From the NCBI GenBank assembly GCA_040756415.1, contig JBFLYZ010000010.1, positions 12,048 through 76,047 of the forward strand: a stretch of DNA of 64,000 bases, written 5' to 3'. Numbering within the stretch: the stretch's first letter is position 1; every line of letters begins with the position of its first letter. The notes below the pieces were generated by a model. It was not told where the DNA came from. It did no database searches and saw only the letters and a program-made list of their open reading frames with translations. Positions 17,510 through 24,871 of this stretch are shown one piece after another. This DNA is from JBFLYZ01 sp040756415. GTDB lineage: Bacteria > Bacteroidota > Bacteroidia > JADZBD01. The translations under genes were made by a program, and so were the position numbers.

Positions 17510-18448
17510 CTAAGCTACCACTTTCATGTTGTCGAGCACATTCATCACTTCCTTCACGGCTTTGGCCGAATCGTCCAGCAGCTTTTTCTCATCCGCATTC
17601 AGCTTCAGCTCGATGATGCGCTCGATGCCGTTTTTACCCAGCACCACGGGCACACCCAGGTAGATATCCTTCATGCCGTACTCTCCTTTGAGCAGTGCGC
17701 ATACGGGGAATATTCTCTTCTGATCGAGGGCGATGGCCTCCACCATCTGTGCTGCGGCAGCGCCAGGGGCATACCAGGCCGATGTGCCCAGCAGGTTCAC
17801 GATCTCACCGCCTCCCACTTTGGTGCGCTGGATAATAGCATCCAGCTTGTCCTTTGCAATCAGCTCGGTAACAGGTATGCCGCCTACGGTGGTGTAGCGG
17901 GGCAGGGGAACCATGGTATCGCCATGGCCGCCCATAAGTACGGCCTGAATATCCTTGGGAGAGCAGTTCAGCTCTTCGGCCAGGAAAGCCCGGTAGCGCG
18001 CTGTATCGAGTATGCCGGCCATGCCGAATACCTTGGAAGAATCCTTTCTTGCCGTAAGGTAAGCGCAGTAGGTCATCACATCCAGGGGGTTGGACACCAC
18101 GATAATAATGGCGTTGGGCGAATGCTTGAGTATGTTCTCCGTAACCCCTTTCACAATCCCCGCATTGGTGGAGATCAGGTCATCGCGGCTCATGCCCGGC
18201 TTGCGGGGAAGGCCCGAGGTGATCACTACAATATCGGAGTTCGCAGTCTTGGAGTAATCGTTGGTCGTACCCTTTACGCGCGAATCGTAGAGGTGGATAG
18301 GGGCTGCCTGGAAAATATCAAGGGCCTTTCCCTCCGCGAAATTGGGCTTGATATCGAGCAGCCACACCTCGTTGGCGTAATCTCTCTGGGCGATGACATC
18401 AGCACAGGTGGCACCTACATTTCCTGCGCCTACTACGGTTACTTTCAT
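17510..18448 (-). CDS. mdh: Malate dehydrogenase
   Basis: A 312-residue NAD-dependent malate dehydrogenase of the lactate-dehydrogenase-like type. It interconverts malate and oxaloacetate in the TCA cycle. Visible features: Rossmann motif GAGNVGAT (residues 7-14), Asp32 at the end of the second strand for NAD binding, substrate-binding arginines R82 and R88 in LPRKPGMSRDDL, the catalytic pair D148 (GILDTAR, with R151) and H175 (GGHGDTMVP). The arginine at position 82, instead of the Gln of lactate dehydrogenases, supports malate specificity. The length is normal. It is transcribed leftward, with the retropepsin gene 36 bases downstream. A GC-rich hairpin cluster (18540-18595) lies in its upstream region. 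Confidence 0.95.
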   Translation of the reverse strand: MKVTVVGAGNVGATCADVIAQRDYANEVWLLDIKPNFAEGKALDIFQAAPIHLYDSRVKGTTNDYSKTANSDIVVITSGLPRKPGMSRDDLISTNAGIVKGVTENILKHSPNAIIIVVSNPLDVMTYCAYLTARKDSSKVFGMAGILDTARYRAFLAEELNCSPKDIQAVLMGGHGDTMVPLPRYTTVGGIPVTELIAKDKLDAIIQRTKVGGGEIVNLLGTSAWYAPGAAAAQMVEAIALDQKRIFPVCALLKGEYGMKDIYLGVPVVLGKNGIERIIELKLNADEKKLLDDSAKAVKEVMNVLDNMKVVA

Positions 18449-18539
18449 GGGAATGGGTTTTTAAGTTTTTAAATTTTTAATTGGGACGGCTAAAATAGAA
18501 ATACCCTACAGATAAAAAAAATCCTTCCGTCAGTTTTCC

Positions 18540-18595
18540 AGCGGCATGGCCGCTTTTTTCATGGCCGGGCCATGCAACCGCGGGGGCCCGGCCAT
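18540..18595. repeat. Nested GC-rich inverted repeats in the mdh upstream region
   Basis: Three overlapping perfect inverted repeats occur here. A 6-bp stem at 18540-18545/18549-18554 is followed by a T-run. A 15-base palindrome lies at 18560-18574. A 10-bp stem pairs 18561-18570 with 18586-18595. The last two share an arm and cannot form together. The stretch lies between the divergent genes mdh and the CHU_C gene at 18674. Confidence 0.6.
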
Positions 18596-18631
18596 TGTCA
18601 GTGTAGAAACAGGCGAAAACGGCAAATTTCT

Positions 18632-18639
18632 TATCTTTG
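18632..18639 (+). promoter_or_regulatory. -7 box TATCTTTG for the CHU_C gene at 18674
   Basis: An exact TAnnTTTG match, 34 bases before the GTG start at 18674. No -33 TTTG is present at the expected distance. Confidence 0.5.
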
Positions 18640-18673
18640 TTAGCTTGTACTCTAAGTTGAAAAACAAGCGGTT

Positions 18674-20572
18674 GTGAACCCCATAAGAAGAACCGGAACA
18701 ATTCCACGCATTCTGGCGCTGGCCTTCAGCCTGATGGCCGGAAACACCTGCTTTGCCCAGATCTTCGCGGGGAACGATACCATTATCTGCGCTCCGGGCA
18801 ACGTAACCCTTAATGCCACGGTAAGCAGCACCAACAGCACCAGCAGCTACACGGTGAGCAATATCAACTATACGCCTTTCCCATATGGCACCGGCACCCC
18901 GGTGAACTTTCCCTCCAATTTGGATGACGATGTGGCCGGCCCGCTCAACATCGGGTTCAATTTCTGCTTCTTCGGGCAATCCTATACGCAGTTCTATGTG
19001 GGCACCAACGGCTGGATATCTTTCTCGCCCGGGCAATACGTGGGCGGCAACACTTCCGTTATCCCCAGCGGGGCCTTTACCGTACCGCGCAACTGTATCA
19101 TGGCCGTTTGGCAGGACTGGTATCCTTTTGCTGGAGGCACGGTACGCTATACGGTCACGGGCACAGCGCCTTTCCGCAGGCTGATCGTTTCATGGGACAA
19201 CGTGGCCATGTATTCCTGCACCAATAACTTCGGAACCTTTCAGATCATCTGTTATGAGACCTCGAACGAGATCGATATCAACATACTTAACAAGCCGGCC
19301 TGCCTGACCTGGTTCAACGGTACCGCGGTAGAAGGCCTGCACGATGCCACCGGAACTGCGGCCTTTACCGTGCCGGGGCGCAACAGCACGCAGTGGACCA
19401 CCACCAACAGCGCATATAAGTTCACGCCTAACGGGCCGCCCACGCCTTATGTGGTCAACTGGTTCGACATGACCAATACCAACATTGGCACGGGCAACAG
19501 CGTAACGGTAAACGTTCCGGTCAACTCGACCTATTATGCGGTGGTCAATTATGCCTGCAGCAACCTGAACGATACCGATTCGGTGAGCGTAAGCATTGGC
19601 GTAGCGGGCATTACGGGCGGCATTAACTCCAATTGTCCTGGCGCCAATGGGGGCAGCGCCTGGATCAGCACCGCATCGGGCAGCGGATATACCTACCAAT
19701 GGAGCAACGGGGGCACCAATGATACCATCACCGGCCTGGGTGCCGGCACATACACCGTAACCCTGAGCTACGGCAGTTGTACCTACATCGACAGCGTAAC
19801 CATTACCGAGCCCGCGGCTATTTCGTCTAACTTCACGGCTGCCGATGATACCTGCGCGCAGGGAGTGGGGGAGATCGACCTGGGCACCACAACGGGCGGT
19901 ACAGGGCCTTATACTTATTTATGGAGCAACGGGGCTACCACAGCGGATATTTCAGGCCTTAGCGCGGGAACCTACGTGCTGCTGACCACCGATGCCAACG
20001 GTTGCACCCAGCAGACCACGCTGACCATCAACAATCTTCCTCCGCCCGTGGCGGATTTCATCTTTAACCCGGCCAATCCTACCCTGATAGAGCCCGATGT
20101 TCAGTTCAGCGACCTGTCAGCCGGAAGCGCGTCCTGGTCCTGGGATTTCGGTGACGGAGCTACCTCCGCGCAGGCCAACCCCGTACACACGTATACCGCT
20201 GAAGGTACATATACGGTCACGCTCATTGTCACTAACCAGTACGGCTGCAGCGATACCATTACGCAAACCATTGTGGTAGAAGGTTTTTATACTTTCTATT
20301 TCCCGAATGCGTTCACTCCAGGCAAAGACGGGCATAACGAGGAGTTCGGCCCGGTGTTCAGCGGCATACGCGAGAACACCTACGTGATGTATATCTACAA
20401 CCGCTGGGGCGAGATGATCTATACCACCAATGATGTAAACCAGCCCTGGAACGGCCGAAGGGACAATACTGGCGACCGGGTTCAGGAAGACGTGTATATC
20501 TGCGTGTTCCAGTTCCAGGATTTCAAGGGTTTTCACCATAAAGAGGTGGGGCATGTGACCGTGATACGGTAA
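18674..20572 (+). CDS. Surface protein with PKD domain and gliding-motility C-terminal (CHU_C) domain
   Basis: A 632-residue secreted protein starting at GTG; the next Met is inside the signal peptide, so GTG is preferred. The signal peptide ends NTCFAQ. Residues about 25-310 form a domain shared with the giant protein at 24872: YTQFYVGTNGWISFSPGQ, PRNCIMAVWQDWYPF, RRLIVSWDNVAMYSC, VPGRNSTQW. Two SprB-like repeats follow (YTYQWSNGGTNDTITGLGAGTYTV is one unit, here cited in part by its GLGAGTY turn). Then a PKD domain has WSWDFGDGATSAQANPVHTY. The end is the CHU_C domain: FYFPNAFTPGKDGHNEEFGP, MYIYNRWGEMIYTT, GHVTVI. Such domains target proteins to T9SS for cell-surface display, typically adhesins. 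A -7 box is at 18632. Confidence 0.85.
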   Translation: MNPIRRTGTIPRILALAFSLMAGNTCFAQIFAGNDTIICAPGNVTLNATVSSTNSTSSYTVSNINYTPFPYGTGTPVNFPSNLDDDVAGPLNIGFNFCFFGQSYTQFYVGTNGWISFSPGQYVGGNTSVIPSGAFTVPRNCIMAVWQDWYPFAGGTVRYTVTGTAPFRRLIVSWDNVAMYSCTNNFGTFQIICYETSNEIDINILNKPACLTWFNGTAVEGLHDATGTAAFTVPGRNSTQWTTTNSAYKFTPNGPPTPYVVNWFDMTNTNIGTGNSVTVNVPVNSTYYAVVNYACSNLNDTDSVSVSIGVAGITGGINSNCPGANGGSAWISTASGSGYTYQWSNGGTNDTITGLGAGTYTVTLSYGSCTYIDSVTITEPAAISSNFTAADDTCAQGVGEIDLGTTTGGTGPYTYLWSNGATTADISGLSAGTYVLLTTDANGCTQQTTLTINNLPPPVADFIFNPANPTLIEPDVQFSDLSAGSASWSWDFGDGATSAQANPVHTYTAEGTYTVTLIVTNQYGCSDTITQTIVVEGFYTFYFPNAFTPGKDGHNEEFGPVFSGIRENTYVMYIYNRWGEMIYTTNDVNQPWNGRRDNTGDRVQEDVYICVFQFQDFKGFHHKEVGHVTVIR

Positions 20573-20608
20573 GTGGATAAGTTTAATAAATGCATAAAGT
20601 CAATTTGA

Positions 20609-20616
20609 TAAATTTG
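20609..20616 (+). promoter_or_regulatory. -7 box TAAATTTG for the CHU_C gene at 20633
   Basis: An exact TAnnTTTG match, 16 bases before ATG 20633. It would give a very short leader. There is no clear -33 element. Confidence 0.4.
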
Positions 20617-20632
20617 TTCTCCAGTTTTTGAA

Positions 20633-23041
20633 ATGAAAAAGCTCTCACCCCGCTTTTTATTCTTTCTTCTGCTCGGCATGCAGGTGGCCTGGCTCGATGG
20701 CCGGGCTAATTACGCCACCGCGCTGGCGCCCGACAGCTCGCGCAGCCTTTTTGCGGACCGCGGGCTATGGAAAGAAGACGAGAGCAAGCGCAGCATTTAT
20801 TCGCGCACCTTCATTACGCCCGATGGAAGGATCATTGCCCAGAGCAGCAAGGCTCCCCTCTGCTATAAGGATAAGAGCGGGAACCTCCAGGTTATCGATT
20901 GCACGCTGAAGCCTTCTGAAAAAGGATGGGAGGCTGTGCAGCAAACCAACCCTTGCTGGCTCAACTTCGATGGAAGTACCACCATGACGCTGGGTGAGGG
21001 GCAGCTCATGACCTATAACCAATCGGCCAGGCTCAACGGATATGATCTTGACCCGGAGGGGCAGGTATGGCTGAATAAGAATGAAGCCAGTTTCGGTTTG
21101 TTTCACACCTTGCCTATTGCCAAAAAATTCGCCTTCAATTACGACCGGATAGAAACGGATTATGTCATTTATAATCTCATCCCCACTATTGCGAACACCG
21201 ACCTGCATTTCTCGGAGGAGATCATTCTGCCGGATGGTTTTACGCTGTCGCGCGATCTTGCGCGCGGAAAGGAAGTGGACGGCTGCTGGCAGGGCGACCT
21301 GCTGGTGTACGCTCCTGACGGCTCGGTTCGCGCCCGCTTTTTCATGCCCGTGTACTACGATATGGCCGGTGCTCAGCTCGCGGGAGCATATCAGCTTGTC
21401 CGCGATGCGGCAACCGGTGTTTACACCCTTAAGGTGATGGTACCCGGGAGCTGGCTCAATGACCCGGCCCGTGTTTTTCCGGTTACTATCGATCCCCTGG
21501 TTACCGGACCTACCACCACCTGGGCGGGCGGTACCATGCCTTCCTGCCTGCTGCCTGCCTATAATGCCGACAGTATTTTAGTCGTGATCCCCGGCCAGAT
21601 CAGTATCACCGGCCTGTGGGTGCAAAGCAGTTACGAGGCCAGCGTGTTCACCAATACGCCCAAGAGCGATGGAAGAATGTATTTCAGCACCAACTGCGGC
21701 ACCACGCCCGTGCTCACCGTAACCGGCTCGCAGGGAGCATTGCCGGGAACGGCATACCTGCAGTTCACCAATTACCGCAACCCGCTGGCCTGCTGCCTGC
21801 CCCAGACCTGCGCCCAGCAAACCATCTGGCTGCGCATGCACCTGGCTCGCTCGGCACAAGGCGCGGGATGCAACACGAACTATATTTACTACGACCCCTT
21901 CACTACCTGGCCCTTCAGCGCGTATGTGGAAGGCCGTACCGTAGAAACGTACGCACAGCAATGGACCATCAATACCACCACCATTTGCTCCAATCAATGC
22001 ACGATCACCGCTACGGTATACGCCCGTTACGGTGTTCCGCCCTATACCATTACGCATCCCTGGGCCTCGGGCCCGGTCGTGATGGGCGCCCCGCTGCCAT
22101 GCAGCCTGGGTAATTCCAATGCGCAAATACAATTGACCATTCCCGGCTGTCCTACCTATTGCCAGCCCGGGGGGGCCATCAGCATTCCCAGCCCCACTAT
22201 CACCGATGCCTGCGGAAACACGGTTACCGGTTTTCCCCCGAAGACCATCACCATTCTTACCGCGCCCGATGTCACCGCCATACCCAATCCCCTGGCTATC
22301 TGCTCGGGCGAGCCCGTGGCGATCAGCTTCACCTCATGCGAGGGGAATGCCACCTTTTCATGGACGGGCGATAACGCCACGAATGGCAGCGGCAATATCT
22401 CCACCATTCTAACCAATACGGGCACTGCGCCCAATACGGTAACCTATACGGTTACGCCAAGCGCCAATGGTTGCACCGGCCAGCCGGTCTCTGTGCCGGT
22501 GCAGGTCAACCCTTTTCCTGGCGCCAGCGCGGGTAACGATACGCTCATCTATTCCGCCACGTCCATTACCCTGAATGGCGGTGGCGGCAACGGCAGCGCC
22601 TCCTATAGCTGGGCCCCGCCCTATAATCTTTCCTGTACGGATTGCCAGTATCCCACGGCCAATCCGTCCACTACAACCACCTATACCTTGTATGTGACCG
22701 AGAACGGTTGTACCAGCACCGATACGGTAACGGTATACGTGGAGGTTTCGCCCTGGGCCATCGTGGTTCCGAATACCTTTACCCCGAACGGGAACGGGGT
22801 GAACGACCTGTTCAGGCCGGAAATGCTGGGCATCATCGAGCTGGAAATGCATATCTTCAACCGGTGGGGCGAACTGCTCTATTCCTGGAATACCATCAAC
22901 GGCAGTTGGGACGGCACATATAAGGGCGAAAAAGTGCAGCAGGGCGTTTATGTCTGGCTGCTGCACGCTGTTCCGGAGGATAAGCACCACCCGCCCATAG
23001 AAATGACAGGAACGGTTACGGTGTTGCCGAAAACGAAGTAA
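20633..23041 (+). CDS. Secreted protein with gliding-motility C-terminal (CHU_C) domain
   Basis: An 802-residue secreted protein. A signal peptide (KKLSPRFLFFLLLGMQVAWL) begins it. Residues about 30-290 form a beta-rich N-terminal domain that ends in VFPVTIDPLVTGPTTTW. That closing motif, with stretches such as PDGFTLSRDLARG and GSWLNDPARVF, resembles the wrapper region in front of large Bacteroidota surface proteins. Residues about 300-530 are cysteine-rich (CCLPQTC, CSNQCTITATV). Two Ig-like modules follow, and the end is the CHU_C domain with IVVPNTFTPNGNGVNDLFRP, HIFNRWGELLYSW and GVYVWLLHAV. It is a probable T9SS type B cargo. It follows the related gene at 18674 by 60 bases but has its own -7 box. 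Confidence 0.8.
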   Translation: MKKLSPRFLFFLLLGMQVAWLDGRANYATALAPDSSRSLFADRGLWKEDESKRSIYSRTFITPDGRIIAQSSKAPLCYKDKSGNLQVIDCTLKPSEKGWEAVQQTNPCWLNFDGSTTMTLGEGQLMTYNQSARLNGYDLDPEGQVWLNKNEASFGLFHTLPIAKKFAFNYDRIETDYVIYNLIPTIANTDLHFSEEIILPDGFTLSRDLARGKEVDGCWQGDLLVYAPDGSVRARFFMPVYYDMAGAQLAGAYQLVRDAATGVYTLKVMVPGSWLNDPARVFPVTIDPLVTGPTTTWAGGTMPSCLLPAYNADSILVVIPGQISITGLWVQSSYEASVFTNTPKSDGRMYFSTNCGTTPVLTVTGSQGALPGTAYLQFTNYRNPLACCLPQTCAQQTIWLRMHLARSAQGAGCNTNYIYYDPFTTWPFSAYVEGRTVETYAQQWTINTTTICSNQCTITATVYARYGVPPYTITHPWASGPVVMGAPLPCSLGNSNAQIQLTIPGCPTYCQPGGAISIPSPTITDACGNTVTGFPPKTITILTAPDVTAIPNPLAICSGEPVAISFTSCEGNATFSWTGDNATNGSGNISTILTNTGTAPNTVTYTVTPSANGCTGQPVSVPVQVNPFPGASAGNDTLIYSATSITLNGGGGNGSASYSWAPPYNLSCTDCQYPTANPSTTTTYTLYVTENGCTSTDTVTVYVEVSPWAIVVPNTFTPNGNGVNDLFRPEMLGIIELEMHIFNRWGELLYSWNTINGSWDGTYKGEKVQQGVYVWLLHAVPEDKHHPPIEMTGTVTVLPKTK

Positions 23042-23058
23042 ATCTACTTCAGGCTTTT
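23030..23058. terminator. Small bidirectional terminator between convergent genes
   Basis: A 6-bp stem (23035-23040 against 23045-23050, 4-base loop) overlaps the stop codons of two convergent genes. A T-run follows on the plus strand (23054-23058) and an A-run precedes it, so it can act in both directions. Confidence 0.45.
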
Positions 23059-23400
23059 TCTCAGTATTTCGTAGGCGTTATCGCCAAGGGCCAGGCGCAG
23101 TATCTCGTTCTGCTTCTCGTCCTCGATCTCGATCTGCAGCACAATTTTCCTGCCCCTCGTGCGCCTGGCATATTCGGTCCGCGGTTCAGCGGCCGCTGAG
23201 GGGGTTTCAGCGTAATATGTAAAGAAATCGTGATTCAGCGCCTTGCCTACCCGCACGAGCAGTGCGGTATCGATGCTGCTTCGCTTGAATATGCCGTAAA
23301 CATTTTGCCGGGTGGTCTTGATCCTGCGCCCGAATTCCGAAATGCTCATGCCGCTGTCGTCAAAAACCTCGCGTATCTTCTTACCGATGTGTACCTGCAT
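23044..23400 (-). CDS. XRE-family helix-turn-helix transcriptional regulator
   Basis: A 118-residue DNA-binding protein. Residues 4-60 form an XRE-type helix-turn-helix: IGKKIREVFDDSGMSISEFG, then the recognition helix region KTTRQNVYGIFKRSS, then IDTALLVRVGKALNHDFF. The remaining half is basic in the middle (RRTRGRKIV) and ends in a short acidic then helical tail that may mediate dimerisation (EDEKQNEILRLALG). Similar stand-alone regulators in Bacteroidota control nearby genes or themselves, but no target can be read from the sequence. It converges on the CHU_C gene (stops two bases apart) and is divergent from the small-gene pair at 23701, with a promoter region between. Confidence 0.8.
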   Translation of the reverse strand: MQVHIGKKIREVFDDSGMSISEFGRRIKTTRQNVYGIFKRSSIDTALLVRVGKALNHDFFTYYAETPSAAAEPRTEYARRTRGRKIVLQIEIEDEKQNEILRLALGDNAYEILRKSLK

Positions 23401-23531
23401 AGCGCTTTGCTGATAAACCCTTCCCGGCCGCCTGCGCGGGGCTTGTAGGGTCTGCGCTGCAAAAGTGTAAATAATTGCTTTGCGCTTTGGTCCTGGCGGG
23501 AAAGGATAAATTGATAAAACCGAAACTTTTA

Positions 23532-23561
23532 TTTGACAATGTGTATAAATAATTACATTTG
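23532..23561 (+). promoter_or_regulatory. Bacteroidota sigma-A promoter of the small-gene pair
   Basis: TTTG (23532-23535), an 18-base spacer, then TACATTTG (23554-23561). Both elements match the Bacteroidota consensus at the right distance. The start site should be near 23568, so a leader of about 130 bases precedes the ATG at 23701. Confidence 0.75.
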
Positions 23562-23567
23562 TGTTAA

Positions 23568-23700
23568 ATTTTATTTTACATCGGATCTGTAAAAGCTATT
23601 TTATGCCTGGGTCCGGTAGCAGCGTAAACCGCGTAACCCTGCCGGATTGCGGGCGAAGGCGGGCCTTCCACATACCGCCCCGCCTTTTTTATAGGACACC
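23568..23700 (+). promoter_or_regulatory. Structured 5' leader ending in a terminator-like hairpin
   Basis: Between the promoter and ATG 23701 the transcript can form a TCCGG/CCGGA stem enclosing a GCG/CGC hairpin (around 23611-23646). It then forms an 8-bp GC-rich stem (23656-23663 against 23679-23686), which is followed by six T residues (23685-23690). The last hairpin has the form of an intrinsic terminator ten bases before the start codon. The arrangement is that of an attenuator or riboswitch-type leader. I do not recognise a known riboswitch class in it. Confidence 0.5.
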
Positions 23701-23922
23701 ATGCGCGAGCTGGAGCTATATGAACAGTATATTCTGGAGGCCGAGCGCCACAGGCGTTTGGCCCGGAAATTTGCCGGGCAGGCTCTTAGCCTGGCAAGGG
23801 AGCCCGGCAGGGAAATGAAGCACTTTCGCCTGCTTGAATCCTGCCTCATGGAAGCTGGCAAGCATTTTGCGGAAAGCCTCAAGTACGAACAAAAGGCAAG
23901 TGAGCTTTATAACCTGACCTGA
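23701..23922 (+). CDS. Small helical hypothetical protein
   Basis: A 73-residue protein that I do not recognise. It is predicted to be almost all helix, with heptad-like spacing of Leu and Ala and many charged residues (RELELYEQYILEAERHRRLA, GKHFAESLKYEQKASELY). There is no signal peptide or membrane segment, so it is cytoplasmic. Its start ATG is ten bases after the T-run of a terminator-like hairpin. The next small gene begins 11 bases after its stop, so the two form a pair. The composition and clean promoter support a real gene. A small helical protein binding nucleic acid or a protein partner is possible but not shown. Confidence 0.55.
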   Translation: MRELELYEQYILEAERHRRLARKFAGQALSLAREPGREMKHFRLLESCLMEAGKHFAESLKYEQKASELYNLT

Positions 23923-23933
23923 CACCCCTTTGT

Positions 23934-24137
23934 ATGGCGAAAGATTACAACCTTTACCTGGGACCGGAGCTGAACGCGGTGATCGATGACGATAAGATCA
24001 CGATCCGCATCACCTCGATAGCCGGTGAGATCATATCCTGTCTTGAGCTGGGACATGAAGAGCTGGCGCAGATCTACCGCAAGGCGAAATACCGCAGGAA
24101 AAAAGCCCGGAAAGCAAAACGCGAGCTGATATTCTGA
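23934..24137 (+). CDS. Small hypothetical protein with basic C-terminus
   Basis: A 67-residue protein, not recognised. Its N-terminal two thirds could form beta strands (DYNLYLGPELNAVIDDDKIT, then IRITSIAGEIISCLEL), and the end is strongly basic (KYRRKKARKAKRELIF). This points to binding of RNA, DNA or an acidic partner. There is no signal peptide. It starts 11 bases after the previous small gene, so both are likely read from the promoter at 23532 and share the structured leader. Confidence 0.5.
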   Translation: MAKDYNLYLGPELNAVIDDDKITIRITSIAGEIISCLELGHEELAQIYRKAKYRRKKARKAKRELIF

Positions 24138-24440
24138 CCTGCCGCAGCTCAGATCGCCTTGATGAAAGCCGTGCCGGGTTTTATGGAGTTCCGCAAAAGA
24201 AGATCCGCGTCAACAGACTATCAACTTTATATTCACAATTATCCTACGAATGCGGCTTTTTTTACTATGAATCTGTTAATTATTTAGACGAAATTTCCCA
24301 GGTTCAGAAATGACTGAAAAGCCCGCGAGCAGGGCATTCCGGCCCGGCAGGAATATTCTATTTTTATAACGGAACAGTGCAACGTTTGGTCGTGCCCTGG
24401 TGTCATAAATAATGGTTATAAATTTTTTAAAAAACGCACA
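24138..24440. other. Intergenic stretch without a recognised gene
   Basis: About 300 bases with no convincing reading frame, RNA gene or strong hairpin. The composition drifts to AT-rich near 24230-24300 and 24400-24440. A seven-of-eight match to the -7 consensus (TAAATTTT, 24419-24426) lies 14 bases before the next ATG and may be the promoter of the gene at 24441. Confidence 0.4.
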
Positions 24441-24827
24441 ATGAAGATCAGGCTCTTACCCCTCTTTCTCCTCATTCTTTCCGGATTCTTTCTCGGCCTT
24501 TCGGCACAAACCAATTCGCCTGCTGTTGTTTTCGGCAGCGGCACAGACGAAATAAAAACATCCGTCAGCAGCGGATCGGTCAGTTTTTCCATCGTATCTC
24601 AAGGCTTTGATCATGAGGCGTTCAAACAAAAGGCTCAACAGTACGCCAAGATGTTTACGATCTCGGTTTCACAGGGCGATGGCGTAATGCTCTATACTGT
24701 CAAGTTCAATACCGGCTTCGAGAACATGAAATACCTCATGCGCCTTTTCACGCTGTCGGATGTGAAGGAGATCAAGCAGAACGATACCGTGATGGACACC
24801 GAAAAGTTCTTTTCCCAATTCAACTAA
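24441..24827 (+). CDS. Small secreted protein upstream of the giant adhesin
   Basis: A 128-residue protein with a signal peptide (KIRLLPLFLLILSGFFLGLSAQ) that ends in a standard cleavage region. The mature part of about 105 residues is alpha/beta-looking (DHEAFKQKAQQYAKMFTISV, FENMKYLMRLFTLSDVKEIK). I do not recognise a family, and there is no sorting domain, so it is likely periplasmic. It precedes the giant surface protein by 44 bases on the same strand and could share its transcript. Its role might be linked to that protein, but this is only suggested by position. Confidence 0.65.
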   Translation: MKIRLLPLFLLILSGFFLGLSAQTNSPAVVFGSGTDEIKTSVSSGSVSFSIVSQGFDHEAFKQKAQQYAKMFTISVSQGDGVMLYTVKFNTGFENMKYLMRLFTLSDVKEIKQNDTVMDTEKFFSQFN

Positions 24828-24871
24828 AGAAGGCTCCAAATCAATAACACCCCTTATCCTCAACTGCCCCT

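Noticed and set aside
23561..23818. An 85-codon plus-strand frame across the leader and start of the small gene at 23701
   Set aside because: It overlaps the 73-residue gene in another frame and would read through the leader hairpins; its composition is not protein-like.
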